Positions 61,301-63,188 are shown, counted from the first letter of the stretch. The stretch is DNA of 64,000 bases from Siphonodentalium dalli (GCA_032622095.1 CP136068.1:113473546-113537545), one strand, 5' to 3'. The notes: generated by a model from the sequence alone, not told the origin. Numbers and translations are program-made.

Positions 61301-62490
61301 TTGTTTAATTATGAGCCAGAGTAAGTTTGTAGTATAGTTTTTACTAATGGGTGGTGTGCCAAGAATCATCGTCATTTTTGTGGGATAGAGATTTATATCA
61401 TTATTTTTTCCCCAATTACAGATATCTCTAATAAATGTCTGCACTTGACAACAATCCCCAAAAATGTGGTTGATATATTCCTTTTCACTTTTACACCTAT
61501 CACATTTGTCATCTTGTCTTATATTATAAATGTGTAGAGAGTTATTAGTTGATAATATTCTAGAATTTATTCGGAATTGTAACCATTGTAGCTTGGTGTC
61601 AGGCGTCGTGAGAAAGGGTAGTATATCATATGTAAATAATGCACTTCCCTTATCAGGAAAGTTGGGAAACTGTGATTGCCATTTTGTGCGGGCTTTAGTC
61701 GTAATTTGAGTATCGTTCAAAGCTTTGTAAAAATCTTGTCCTCCCCGTGAATTTTTAAGCAAAGTGCTGAAGTTAGTGGGTAGAATGGGACCAGAAACTC
61801 GAGTTATCTGTTGGCCAAGCTTTTTTGCACTTAATTTTATCTGATGCTGTATAGTGTTTAGAGTGATGAAGTCTGTGCGTATATTAAATTTCCTATGTAT
61901 GGCTTCTTGTGAAAGAAAAGAACCTTTACTGTCTAGCATATCGTTTATATACATAATCCCTTTTTCGCGCCAAGAAGTGAAGTTTATTACCTTTCCATAT
62001 TGTTTTATATTTGGATTATTCCACAGCGTACATGTGGATATAATGCAATTGTTCACATTTTGATGCAAGAATTTGACAAATGATAACAAAAAGTCATGCC
62101 AGAATGGATTAGTTAATTTCTTTGCCTGTTTCTCTAAATAGCTATGCTCATATGTAAGGAACATGGGGTCTTCGCATAATGGAATATCTGTAAGGGGCAT
62201 CCATTTGGCGCTCTTTGTTATGAGGCGTCTCACCCAAGTTATTTTCATTGACAGCATAAAATTATTGACATTAACCGTTTTCAAGCCACCGTGTTTGTAA
62301 TCTTGGCATACAACTTTGCGTTACACTCTTCCAGTAATTCATTAAATAAACTTAATCGAAGCAAGAGTTGTTTCTTAAATATACTCACACGAGAGTTTGG
62401 TGGCACCTCCAGGTAAAACGGGGCACCACCGACCTTCTGTATCACATCTTCGAGGAAGTCGCTGATGTTTTCGTCTTCGTACATAACAAA
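11869..62490 (-). CDS. Receptor guanylate cyclase, NPR type (5'-incomplete, 18 exons, spliced)
   Basis: Single-pass membrane receptor that makes cGMP from GTP in the cytosol when an extracellular ligand binds. Exons (high to low): 62490-62389, 55401-55266, 52661-52525, 51195-51084, 45711-45630, 43438-43348, 40383-40216, 38765-38661, 37717-37646, 35288-35132, 32377-32231, 29753-29570, 26034-25894, 20006-19814, 16450-16261, 14997-14914, 12583-12492, 11949-11869. All phases match and the sum is 2274 nt. Order: ANF-receptor C-terminal part, PPCGF juxtamembrane Cys, TM helix, kinase-homology domain, coiled coil, cyclase domain. Guanine-specifying Glu (VETIGDAY) and Cys (RYCLFGD), both metal Asp, and Asn/Arg of NTASRMES are present, so activity is plausible. 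Introns run from 542 bp to 7.0 kb and are full of transposons. Three exon-donor junctions and the last exon are tandemly amplified, and two introns start with GC. Family is certain; orthology to a named NPR gene is not. The N-terminal half of the ectodomain and the start codon are outside the window. Confidence 0.93.
12178..12400 (+). repeat. Direct repeat of about 105 bp, two copies, in the last intron
   Basis: Segments gaatttaccgtacaattata and aacggtatcata occur twice (12180-12265 and 12295-12390). Intron 12491-11950. Confidence 0.85.
12492..12583 (-). CDS. Guanylate cyclase exon: catalytic domain C-terminal part
   Basis: 92 bp, phase 1 to 0. Acceptor ttttttttcag, donor AAAG|gttaac. Encodes [17 protein letters not shown] and [12 protein letters not shown], matching K-I-H-x-S ... 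E-x-R-G-x-x-x-x-K-G of the family. A 52-bp x 3 array lies directly upstream of the acceptor. Confidence 0.93.
12605..12760 (+). repeat. 52-bp x 3 array just upstream of a 3' splice site
   Basis: ttacatggtgattt recurs at 12610, 12662 and 12714, separated by a constant cacgtattgagactgg segment. It lies within the intron immediately upstream (in transcript terms) of the acceptor for the 12583 exon and does not include exon sequence. Confidence 0.9.
13326..13482. mobile_element. Family E-like foldback MITE
   Basis: Inverted arms atgttgggatataagatttt / aaaatcttatattccaacat surround a short palindromic core. General layout resembles 17528-17690. Confidence 0.75.
14266..14717. mobile_element. Family B MITE, TTAA-flanked, with two hairpin modules
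   Basis: Flanked by TTAA on both sides. Ends ctctttacccaacaaaacgg and its inverse ccgttctgttgggtaaatgg. Carries hairpin modules at 14419-14486 and 14619-14688. TTAA plus CCCTTT-like ends suggest a piggyBac-mobilised element (inference). Confidence 0.85.
14914..14997 (-). CDS. Guanylate cyclase exon: catalytic core ([17 protein letters not shown])
   Basis: 84 bp, phase 1 to 1. Acceptor ttcttttag, donor GAAG|gtaagt. Encodes [19 protein letters not shown] then SRMESHGE. It has the Cys that selects guanine and the Asn and Arg of the catalytic N-T-A-S-R. Confidence 0.96.
15208..15543. mobile_element. Foldback MITE with TTAAAGGGG ends
   Basis: Almost the whole element folds back: acactcaacagaatatatgc (15237) pairs with gcatatattctgttgagtat (15468), and the centre is tgaaaatgaatttatgactc. 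Ends are ttaaagggggtctgta and acagaacccctttaa. Confidence 0.88.
15648..15915. mobile_element. TTAA-type MITE with two hairpin modules
   Basis: Ends aaccctttcatgactggagc and gctcccgccatgaaagtgtt, terminating at TTAA 15912-15915. Two hairpin modules at 15694-15770 and 15800-15866. Abuts the 53-bp boundary array. Confidence 0.8.
15925..16294 (-). repeat. Exon-donor boundary minisatellite, 53 bp x 7
   Basis: The unit is the last 33 nt of the catalytic exon (GGATCGGCTTCC...GTGGAG) plus the first 20 nt of its intron (gtaagatatccagtaaccat). Copies start every 53 bp from 16282 down to 15964. The copy near 16203 has gtacga instead of gtaaga, and the last (near 15937) reads GCAG|gtaaaa. Choosing any distal donor would shift the frame. 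Confidence 0.95.
16261..16450 (-). CDS. Guanylate cyclase exon: catalytic core ([13 protein letters not shown])
   Basis: 190 bp, phase 0 to 1. Acceptor ttctttag, donor GGAG|gtaaga. Encodes [34 protein letters not shown] and [16 protein letters not shown]. The Glu of VET (guanine recognition) and the second metal Asp (GDAY) are present. The last 33 nt and the first 20 nt of intron are the unit of a 7-copy array downstream. Confidence 0.95.
16597..17105 (+). mobile_element. 5S-rRNA-containing TRIM-like element (Cassandra-like architecture)
   Basis: Two direct repeats starting TGTAGCGGTCGCG at 16597 and 16912. Both contain the 3' two thirds of a 5S rRNA sequence: tgatcaccgaagttaagcaa, then gtcgagcccggtt, then cttggatgggtgaccg. 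After repeat 1 comes tgcgggctcgtccg, close to a tRNA-Pro-type primer-binding site. Just before repeat 2 is a polypurine run, aaaaaagaacgggggag. The internal region is only about 100 bp. Repeat 2 lacks its 3' end. LTR-PBS-PPT-LTR with 5S in the LTR is the layout of plant Cassandra TRIMs. A dimeric 5S-derived SINE is the alternative. Confidence 0.6.
17310..17465. mobile_element. Foldback MITE (atctcat ... atgagata)
   Basis: Inverted arms acatctacactttttggttg / aaacaaaaaatgtagatatc with gatgatattatctcattcgt and its inverse. Related by layout to 18065-18255 and 42758-42857. Confidence 0.75.
17528..17690. mobile_element. Family E foldback MITE
   Basis: Arms gagtcgtaattctatacgaa / tgtatagaattgcgacgaat with an inner palindrome caaatttaattcg-type repeat. 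Same family as 33058-33305. The stretch 17700-18060 holds nothing I recognise. Confidence 0.8.
18065..18260. mobile_element. Foldback MITE
   Basis: Arms aaaatgatctcgttcgtgac / gtcacgaatgagataatttt and an inner gcgagcggc-type repeat. Intronic. Confidence 0.8.
18586..18800. mobile_element. Family G foldback MITE
   Basis: Near-perfect inverted arms of about 100 bp: cctcttaaccacagcagaat and ggatttagtcggaaatatgg with their inverses, loop at the tcggtgaga centre. A second copy is at 41566-41776. Confidence 0.92.
19010..19762. mobile_element. Inverted-repeat element beside the first catalytic exon
   Basis: Arm 1 about 19010-19205 (ttggccatggaatttccttt near its inner end) pairs with arm 2 about 19575-19760 (aaaggaaatttcatggccaa). 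Ends near cccctgtggg / cccaagggtcctgtgg. The right arm stops about 50 bp from the exon donor at 19814. Confidence 0.85.
19814..20006 (-). CDS. Guanylate cyclase exon: catalytic domain start (FFSDICDFT)
   Basis: 193 bp, phase 2 to 0. Acceptor tgatattttcag, donor AAA|gtgagt. Encodes [39 protein letters not shown] and [20 protein letters not shown]. The first metal-binding Asp is in FSDI. The usual F-S-D-I-V-G-F-T reads F-S-D-I-C-D-F-T, so the normally invariant Gly is Asp. Confidence 0.95.
20101..20475 (+). repeat. Half hairpin module followed by AT-rich degenerate tandem repeat
   Basis: Half module (gcatatacacgtataagaga, 20107-20137) followed by about 10 degenerate copies of a roughly 30-bp unit with cttacattctttaacaattt, the same tail seen after the hairpin in other elements. 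It looks like tail amplification of a truncated family A/B element. Confidence 0.75.
20660..21545 (+). repeat. AT-rich minisatellite, about 55-bp unit, about 16 copies
   Basis: Units contain aataacataacaaaactaca, then ataataatacatataacaac, then aaaatcaccata. Copies are diverged and some are internally deleted. Two stray units recur at 23665-23740. Long open frames through it are compositional. Confidence 0.92.
21745..22886. mobile_element. Non-autonomous hAT element with perfect 8-bp target duplication
   Basis: Terminal repeats CAGGGATGTGGCTAGATGG and its inverse ending CATCCCTG at 22886. Flanking TATGGAGC at 21737-21744 and 22887-22894 is an exact 8-bp duplication, diagnostic for hAT. Internal: long C/G homopolymers, repeated ttggaaattttccaacct blocks, two GC-rich palindromes (22229-22261 and 22487-22522) and duplicated tgcaaaaagttgtgttggtg units. 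No transposase. Confidence 0.95.
23510..23668. mobile_element. Foldback MITE
   Basis: Arms gaacatccgcatagtgtagc / ttacactatgcggatattct, inner arms gtgggcatctatttggc with inverse, loop at gcctggaggctcgcc. Confidence 0.88.
23806..25782. mobile_element. 2-kb element with 49-bp CAGGGG terminal repeats
   Basis: Left end caggggcctatactatagaa continues as ttacaattgccgtgtttctc; the inverse runs from about 25734 to 25782. Degenerate subterminal copies of ttctatagtactcgagcaat and tgttcttgtaaat follow on both sides. CAGGGG ends suggest hAT, but flanking 8-mers do not match. No convincing transposase frame inside. Confidence 0.85.
25894..26034 (-). CDS. Guanylate cyclase exon: dimerisation coiled coil
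   Basis: 141 bp, phase 2 to 2. Acceptor atcatacag, donor CACC|gtaaga. Encodes [38 protein letters not shown] and KRMLPP. It keeps the N-L-E-x-x-V-x-x-R-T and L-L-x-x-M-L-P hallmarks of the cyclase signalling helix, which couples the kinase-homology domain to the catalytic dimer. Confidence 0.95.
26435..27175. other. Intron sequence without [18 protein letters not shown]
   Basis: Part of the intron between the coiled-coil exon (26034) and the kinase-homology exon (29570). I see no repeat unit, inverted repeat or coding similarity in it. Confidence 0.5.
27178..28998. mobile_element. Diverged relative of the 21745-22886 hAT element with an unrelated insertion
   Basis: The left part (27178-27510) matches the hAT start: gacgtggc, ggtgtctcaccccc, ttattgtttttggaccaata and attttggactgaaatggtca. 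The right part (28285-28998) matches its end: gccggtgtg palindromes at 28417-28449 and 28679-28705, and tctagccacgtccctg. The middle, about 27510-28285, is absent from the first copy, so it is an insertion or a different internal region. Confidence 0.8.
29418..29445 (+). repeat. Poly-C tract
   Basis: A run of about 20 C with adjacent C-rich sequence, in the intron near the kinase-homology exon at 29570. Similar C or G runs at 4222-4236, 9078-9087, 21781-21800, 26191-26207 and 63250-63260. Confidence 0.9.
29570..29753 (-). CDS. Guanylate cyclase exon: kinase-homology domain C-lobe
   Basis: 184 bp, phase 1 to 2. Acceptor catattccag, donor CAG|gtgact. Encodes [36 protein letters not shown] and NEIRVYIKK, the standard PPFRP and C/S-W-x-E-x-P-x-x-R-P end of the domain. 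Confidence 0.95.
30054..30485. mobile_element. Family A palindromic MITE, complete
   Basis: Terminal repeats TGACCCGCCATATCAAATCC at both ends. Hairpin modules at 30103-30172 and 30362-30434. Core with ggagccctacacatatatag and gtttgtctggggctctgtat. Confidence 0.93.
30650..30835. mobile_element. Fragment of the repeat family at 44610-45110
   Basis: Shares agagatcatattccacc and the gaactttgtgatg / atataacattgtcagaac segments with one arm of the inverted pair at 44610-45110. The following 30840-31960 shows nothing else I recognise. Confidence 0.65.
32035..32197. mobile_element. Foldback MITE ending about 35 bp from an exon donor
   Basis: Arms attgcatggtttcgaggttg / caacctcgaaaccatgcaat, inner arms accgaggcca / ggccgaggtg. 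Lies just after the donor of the WTAPELL exon at 32231. Confidence 0.9.
32231..32377 (-). CDS. Guanylate cyclase exon: kinase-homology domain (WTAPELL ... DVYSFG)
   Basis: 147 bp, phase 1 to 1. Acceptor tctggttgcag, donor GAAA|gtgagt. Encodes [18 protein letters not shown] and [20 protein letters not shown], the conserved W-T-A-P-E-L-L and D-V-Y-S-F-G-I-I motifs. A 24-bp x 4 array sits about 55 bp upstream of its acceptor and a foldback element ends about 35 bp past its donor. Confidence 0.95.
32431..32515 (+). repeat. 24-bp x 3.5 array upstream of a 3' splice site
   Basis: cgatccgaatcattgtcatt recurs at 32431, 32455, 32479 and 32503. It is intronic, about 55 bp upstream of the acceptor of the WTAPELL exon. 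Confidence 0.9.
33058..33305. mobile_element. Family E MITE with internally expanded 21-bp repeat
   Basis: Ends agagaatctctaataagtcg and aattacgacgaattggatat as in the 17528 copy, but the inner arm gtggacgaggttaataattt is tandemly repeated about 6 times at 21-bp spacing (33140-33262). Confidence 0.9.
33653..34075. mobile_element. Family C MITE, complete
   Basis: Ends tagtgtgtctgacatttaca / caaatgtcagacacactata. Two hairpins, 33665-33765 and 33960-34050, share gaggt ... cagagg and a gctagc core. Compare 3325-3745. Confidence 0.88.
34080..35060. other. Intron sequence with a short TTAA-type MITE remnant
   Basis: 34135-34215 resembles the gaccattccaatgtata ... gggagaa ... caatatagaaagg ends seen at 55150 and 62500. 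The rest of this stretch shows nothing recognisable. Confidence 0.5.
35132..35288 (-). CDS. Guanylate cyclase exon: kinase-homology domain catalytic-loop region
   Basis: 157 bp, phase 0 to 1. Acceptor attgtcccag, donor AAAC|gtaaat. Encodes [20 protein letters not shown] then [20 protein letters not shown]. The HRD motif is replaced by HGRLNSSNC and DFG by DYR, the normal inactive signature of receptor cyclase kinase-homology domains. Confidence 0.94.
35344..35743. mobile_element. Family B MITE with two hairpin modules
   Basis: Ends ccctttacccaacaaaccgg and its inverse, flanked by TTAT on both sides. Hairpins at 35493-35566 and 35643-35717. It ends about 55 bp from the kinase-homology exon acceptor at 35288. 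Confidence 0.9.
36368..36505 (+). repeat. 32-bp x 3 to 4 array
   Basis: ttcgatagtccgagggtcca followed by atgtttcgaggg repeats three times, then degenerates (gttcgatagttcaatagtcc). Intronic. Confidence 0.9.
36869..37294. mobile_element. Family A palindromic MITE, one hairpin collapsed
   Basis: Both terminal repeats are present. The left hairpin module has lost one arm (only gccaatgcatatataagaga remains, 36920-36950). The right module is intact at 37175-37245. Confidence 0.92.
37646..37717 (-). CDS. Guanylate cyclase exon: kinase-homology domain (24 codons)
   Basis: 72 bp, phase 0 to 0. Acceptor atattttacag, donor CAC|gtgagt. Encodes [18 protein letters not shown] then IKDIVH, the family pattern SLQ-D-x-L followed by L-D-W-x-F-x-x-S. 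It completes the helix that continues as GMNFLH in the next exon. Confidence 0.92.
38462..38632. mobile_element. Foldback MITE just after a GC donor
   Basis: Arms ggtgtattcgaatccgc / gcggattcgaatacacc and inner cgaacac / gtgttcg repeats. It begins about 30 bp downstream of the 38661 donor. Confidence 0.82.
38661..38765 (-). CDS. Guanylate cyclase exon: kinase-homology domain hinge (YCKKGSLQ)
   Basis: 105 bp, phase 0 to 0. Acceptor acttgtttcag. Encodes [17 protein letters not shown] and [10 protein letters not shown], the equivalent of human ...EYCPRGSLQ. The frame-keeping donor is CAG|gcgagt, the second GC donor in this gene. A 170-bp foldback (38462-38630) lies just after the donor. Confidence 0.93.
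39729..39812 (+). pseudogene. Non-LTR retrotransposon remnant (reverse-transcriptase C-terminal region)
   Basis: One frame reads [20 protein letters not shown] before a stop, the E/D-x-x-H-F-x-F-x-C-x-x-Y-x-x-L-R pattern common near the C terminus of non-LTR element ORF2. Flanking sequence is frame-broken. Antisense to the cyclase gene, in an intron. Confidence 0.6.
40216..40383 (-). CDS. Guanylate cyclase exon: kinase-homology domain N-lobe
   Basis: 168 bp, phase 0 to 0. Acceptor ctctttgcag, donor ACG|gttaga. Encodes [11 protein letters not shown] and [15 protein letters not shown], where the Lys of VIVYIK corresponds to the VAVK lysine, then a [11 protein letters not shown] helix. The glycine-rich loop is degenerate, as is usual for this pseudokinase. 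Confidence 0.93.
40877..41029 (+). pseudogene. CR1/jockey-type retrotransposon C-terminal remnant
   Basis: Frame reads [20 protein letters not shown] then [19 protein letters not shown] and a stop at about 41027. W-N-x-L-P-x-E-V-V ... F-K-x-x-L is the C-terminal signature of CR1/jockey-like ORF2 proteins. A family A MITE is inserted right after it. Confidence 0.75.
41087..41545. mobile_element. Family A palindromic MITE, complete
   Basis: Both terminal repeats, hairpins at 41140-41210 and 41422-41495, central core cagacaaacatgagcagacg. Confidence 0.93.
41566..41776. mobile_element. Family G foldback MITE
   Basis: Arms gtaatgccctaagtaatcaa and ccacagcagaattatgggta with inverses. Same family as 18586-18800. 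Confidence 0.9.
42290..42665. mobile_element. Family H foldback MITE
   Basis: gtgccagaatataaacggca and acggtgctactagcac with inverse gcatcgctactagtggaac. It is a degenerate copy of the element at 60063-60480. Confidence 0.65.
42758..42857. mobile_element. Hairpin MITE, about 100 bp, plus a stray arm at 43001-43030
   Basis: Arms gaggatatccacactttttc and atggg-ttatatctcatc pair with inverses (42805-42855). One arm recurs at 43001-43030. Confidence 0.9.
43115..43410 (-). repeat. Exon-donor boundary minisatellite, 60 bp x 5
   Basis: The unit is the last 47 nt of the juxtamembrane exon plus 13 nt of intron (gtaagatggtaga). Unit markers lie at 43141, 43201, 43261, 43303 and 43363 (one unit is 42 bp). 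Copies vary by a few substitutions. A 60-bp unit keeps frame, but reading past a donor meets TGG TAG at once. Confidence 0.95.
43348..43438 (-). CDS. Guanylate cyclase exon: cytoplasmic juxtamembrane segment
   Basis: 91 bp, phase 2 to 0. Acceptor ttatcttttag, donor AGG|gtaaga. Encodes [20 protein letters not shown] then [10 protein letters not shown], the basic stop-transfer and W-x-I/V segment that leads into the kinase-homology domain. The last 47 nt and the first 13 nt of intron form a 60-bp unit repeated downstream. Confidence 0.92.
44219..44581. mobile_element. Family A MITE core lacking terminal repeats
   Basis: Hairpins at 44224-44300 and 44515-44580 with the family core between them, but the CCCGCCATATC ends are missing on both sides. 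Confidence 0.88.
44600..45110. mobile_element. Inverted-repeat element adjoining the 56-bp array
   Basis: Arm tagagatcatattccacctg, then ttcaaaacctgggaac (44645-44690), pairs with gttcccaggttttgtactgg / tggaatatgatatctacggg (45040-45080). Ends tctatagctacgcccg and cgggcgtagctttag. Confidence 0.82.
45119..45671 (-). repeat. Exon-donor boundary minisatellite, 56 bp x 10
   Basis: The unit is the last 41 nt of the transmembrane exon (GCAGTCATAATGACG...TATCAG) plus 15 nt of intron (gtaaggtatcaaggc). Markers fall at exact 56-bp steps, 45141 to 45645. Variants fall in blocks (cgtcattatg in the central units, ggtcattgtg in the distal three), the pattern of stepwise array growth. Confidence 0.96.
45630..45711 (-). 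CDS. Guanylate cyclase exon: transmembrane helix
   Basis: 82 bp, phase 1 to 2. Acceptor ctgttttcag, donor CAG|gtaagg. Encodes [19 protein letters not shown] followed by SIAYFIIR, about 24 hydrophobic residues ending in Arg. The last 41 nt plus the first 15 nt of intron are the repeat unit of the adjoining 10-copy array. The donor used here is the copy nearest the exon. Confidence 0.93.
45775..45900. mobile_element. Foldback MITE upstream of the TM exon acceptor
   Basis: acctggttggtttgatatca pairs with tgatatcagacc-tattctca and caaaccaaatacgt. Inner short palindromes. It ends about 60 bp from the 45711 acceptor. Confidence 0.75.
46189..46917. mobile_element. TTAA-type element carrying a nested family A MITE
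   Basis: Outer ends ttaaccctttcgatactgaa and tagcatagagagggttaa. Inside, at 46312-46772, sits a complete family A element with its own terminal repeats and two hairpins. The insertion order is therefore visible. Confidence 0.8.
47360..48293. mobile_element. Terminal-inverted-repeat element, 0.93 kb
   Basis: Ends catatgcacaccgtattacc, then gatccggattaccaccgg, with the inverse at 48230-48293. Internal ccggtacagatccgtacc / cggatcggcaccgtt clusters repeat the GGATCCG-like motif. No ORF of note. Confidence 0.9.
48383..48741. mobile_element. Family B MITE, TTAA on both sides
   Basis: Flanked by TTAA (48383-48386 and 48738-48741). Ends ccctttacccaacaaaccgg / gttgggtaaaggg. Hairpins at 48535-48602 and 48645-48713. 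Confidence 0.92.
49326..50692. mobile_element. PIF/Harbinger-like element, internally deleted
   Basis: Terminal repeats gagacctttcgcaaaactca, then cgtttacgattacgg, with the inverse ending ggtctc at 50692, flanked by TA on both sides. It carries the transposase fragment at 50016-50525. The family is inferred from the ORF. Confidence 0.78.
50016..50525 (-). pseudogene. Harbinger transposase N-terminal fragment
   Basis: A 169-residue frame. Around residue 110 it reads [19 protein letters not shown], then [20 protein letters not shown]. This follows the F-R-F-x-K-x-D-I ... V-E-A-L-C-x-x-L-x-R-L pattern of HARBI1-type transposases. The DDE catalytic region is absent, so it cannot be an active enzyme. 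The upstream part (residues 1-100) is unassigned. Confidence 0.65.
50930..51045. mobile_element. Family H remnant arm
   Basis: tgttgccgttcatattctga and gtgtgtgaacgtaccatta match one arm of the element at 60063-60480. It ends about 40 bp from the PPCGF exon donor. Confidence 0.65.
51084..51195 (-). CDS. Guanylate cyclase exon: juxtamembrane ectodomain (PPDIPPCGF)
   Basis: 112 bp, phase 0 to 1. Acceptor ttcgttctag, donor CAG|gttcgg. Encodes a W-Q-T-S segment, then [14 protein letters not shown], the juxtamembrane signature of NPR-A/B-like receptors (PPDxPxCGF), which immediately precedes the membrane helix. Confidence 0.93.
51319..51555. mobile_element. Partial family A/B MITE with one intact hairpin
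   Basis: Intact module at 51478-51548, a collapsed module (ggccaatgcattggctta) at 51316-51335, and the ctttaacaattt-type tails between them. Confidence 0.85.
51857..52440 (+). repeat. Interrupted (CT)n microsatellite
   Basis: About 580 bp of ctctct with dispersed interruptions; caagtattat-gtat recurs about four times (52140, 52200, 52297), so part of the tract is itself a higher-order repeat. On the transcript strand it is a GA-rich run beginning less than 100 bp after the 52525 donor. Confidence 0.97.
52525..52661 (-). CDS. Guanylate cyclase exon: ANF-receptor domain C-terminal part
   Basis: 137 bp, phase 1 to 0. Acceptor cacacag, donor GAG|gtttgt. Encodes [16 protein letters not shown] and [11 protein letters not shown], the conserved G-x-V-x-F-D-x-N-G/A-D-R strand pair of NPR ectodomains. 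The large CT/GA tract begins less than 100 bp downstream of the donor. Confidence 0.93.
52955..53085 (+). repeat. 36-bp x 3.5 array carrying a donor-like site in each copy
   Basis: gtaaattataatgaggttta followed by gagagacttacattca repeats at 36-bp spacing. On the transcript strand each copy contains AAT|gtaagtctct. No exon is needed here: phases join 55266 to 52661 directly. Confidence 0.9.
53095..53265. mobile_element. Foldback MITE
   Basis: Arms cgccgatatagtgcatagtg / cactatgcactatatcggcg, inner gtagttcactccg / cgtgaactac. Tip cttcgcg. Confidence 0.92.
54036..54519. mobile_element. TTAA-type MITE with one hairpin module
   Basis: TTAA on both sides. Ends ccctttcaatgccaggtccg / ggcccctggcactgaaaggg. 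One hairpin module at 54086-54156. Its ends differ from family B although both are TTAA plus ccctttc-like. Confidence 0.88.
54627..55231. mobile_element. TTAA-type element next to an ectodomain exon
   Basis: Ends ttaacccttgctatactaaa and ttcagtatagaaatggttaa. Contains the gaccattccgatgaacactt block also seen near 62500 and 63030. It ends 35 bp from the 55266 donor. Confidence 0.7.
55266..55401 (-). CDS. Guanylate cyclase exon: ANF-receptor domain ([14 protein letters not shown])
   Basis: 136 bp, phase 0 to 1, acceptor ttttcttttcag. Encodes [24 protein letters not shown] and FTRDIFFEG, the NPR pattern Y-D-A-x-x-L-Y-A-x-A-L-N followed by a G-x-D-x-x-D-G-R segment. The only donor that keeps the frame is AAG|gcaagt, a GC donor. 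The junction yields [11 protein letters not shown], which fits the family. Confidence 0.93.
55690..56190 (+). pseudogene. Diverged copy of the transposon-type ORF at 1619-2287
   Basis: Broken frames encode [20 protein letters not shown] (about 55790-55850) and, further on, [19 protein letters not shown]. These align with WSLHAHRGGYQLILDFQ and KKKKTPSRKKRDAERL of the first copy, in the same order and spacing. Stops and frame changes separate them. Confidence 0.65.
56330..59000. other. Intron sequence without [18 protein letters not shown]
   Basis: Part of the 7.0-kb intron between the 62389 and 55401 exons. A C-run at 56563-56575 and CT-rich cgtctgctcttcttc repeats at 57215-57330 are the only structure I see. 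No coding similarity. Confidence 0.5.
59259..59757. mobile_element. Family D foldback MITE
   Basis: Ends attaaagacacggttggcct and gcacgtgcctttaaagg. Inner tatgttatggtcata with weak inverse. Relative of 9563-9880. Confidence 0.7.
60063..60480. mobile_element. Family H foldback MITE
   Basis: Ends agggtacgttcatacactgg, then caagtttgcacggtatg, with a near-perfect inverse at 60440-60480. Inner gtgccagaatatgaacggaa pairs with ttccgttcatattctggcac. Relatives at 42290 and 50930. Confidence 0.93.
60640..60745. mobile_element. Small foldback
   Basis: ttttgaccggcagagtaatt / aattactctgcccgtcaaaa around a ttcgtgtgaatcc loop. Confidence 0.85.
60760..62330 (-). mobile_element. 5'-truncated L1-like non-LTR retrotransposon
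   Basis: 3' end has AATAAA (60781-60776) followed by an A tail (60770-60760) on the minus strand. The open frame 62284-61127 is the ORF2 C-terminal part. Upstream the frame is broken, so the element is 5'-truncated close to position 62330. It lies in the same orientation as the host gene. Confidence 0.9.
61127..62284 (-). CDS. L1-like ORF2 C-terminal domain (385 codons, no endonuclease or RT catalytic region)
   Basis: Upstream in frame it begins at QDYKHGGLK, the G-G-L-K motif after the RT domain. Further on come [17 protein letters not shown], the zinc-binding [18 protein letters not shown] (C-x2-C-x8-H-x4-C) and [17 protein letters not shown], the order seen in L1/Tx1-type ORF2. No internal stop in 385 codons suggests recent insertion. 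The RT active site is missing, so it is dead. Confidence 0.88.
   Translation of the reverse strand: MKTVNVNNFMLSMKITWVRRLITKSAKWMPLTDIPLCEDPMFLTYEHSYLEKQAKKLTNPFWHDFLLSFVKFLHQNVNNCIISTCTLWNNPNIKQYGKVINFTSWREKGIMYINDMLDSKGSFLSQEAIHRKFNIRTDFITLNTIQHQIKLSAKKLGQQITRVSGPILPTNFSTLLKNSRGGQDFYKALNDTQITTKARTKWQSQFPNFPDKGSALFTYDILPFLTTPDTKLQWLQFRINSRILSTNNSLHIYNIRQDDKCDRCKSEKEYINHIFGDCCQVQTFIRDICNWGKNNDINLYPTKMTMILGTPPISKNYTTNLLWLIIKQYLYRSKFKPIVLSVNVFLKELAYRYNCEKYTARCQSKLSELLKNWFFIEKALNKQAT
62389..62490 (-). CDS. Guanylate cyclase exon: ligand-binding domain segment
   Basis: 34 codons, phase 0 to 0. Acceptor ...cttctccag at 62491-62493, donor gtgagt from 62388. Contains the segment [16 protein letters not shown] and ends VPPNSR. 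It joins in frame to the next exon ([11 protein letters not shown]), which matches the NPR ectodomain pattern of a helix, then a short loop, then a YxxFLxD helix. It is the most 5' exon I can find. An L1-like insertion starts within about 100 bp after its donor. Confidence 0.82.
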
Positions 62491-62494
62491 CTGG

Positions 62495-62580
62495 AGAAGA
62501 TAAGACCATTCCAATGTATACTTTTTATAACTGAATGGGAGAATCCATCTAGTAATGTAAGGTTTTAACCAGTCAATGTC
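62495..62580 (+). repeat. Direct duplicate of 63008-63085 flanking a family A MITE
   Basis: aaactggagaa, then agaccattccaatgtatac, then gggagaatccatctagtaa occur here and again from about 63007. The duplicated block includes the polypyrimidine tract and acceptor of the 62490 exon plus its first TTTG. Confidence 0.85.
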
Positions 62581-62618
62581 TGATTAGCCTGCTATATCCA
62601 ATTAATAAGACATCCATA

Positions 62619-63006
62619 TGTGACCCGCCATATCAAATTCAGTCGTAAGTCGGGATTTTTTTACCCTGTGCCAATGCATTCTCTTATATATGCCATAGGT
62701 CGCCTCGCATATATAAGAGAATGCATTGGCCTAACAATTTTTTATCATTTTTTTTTTAATTTTTAGGACATAAAATAAAAAACATCCATTACCCTGCAGT
62801 GAGCCCCACACATATATAGAAGCATATAGAAGAGTGTCGTCTGCTCATGTTTGTCTGGGGCTCTGTATGGGTGAAATTCTAAAATTGTTAAAGAATACAA
62901 GAAAAAAATATTAAAATTGTAAAAAATTGTTAGGCCAATGCATTCTCTTATATATGCGAGGCGACCTATGGTCGACTCGCATATATAAGAGAATGCATTG
63001 GCACAG
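62619..63006. mobile_element. Family A MITE, right terminal repeat missing
   Basis: Left terminal repeat present, hairpins at 62668-62731 (arm shortened) and 62935-63004. The right side ends at cacagggc, directly at the duplicated exon-flank block. Confidence 0.9.
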
Positions 63007-63188
63007 GGCAAACTGGAGAATATAAGACCATTCCAATGTATACTTTTATGACTGATGGGAGAATCCATCTAGTAAAGATATTGTTAACATTCCTGCGATC
63101 GTTGTACCACCGAGTCGCAAGAAGCTCGTGCGTTGTTAATGAGGTTCACACACGTTCTATCTATATATATTATACTAGCTGGTGGGCC

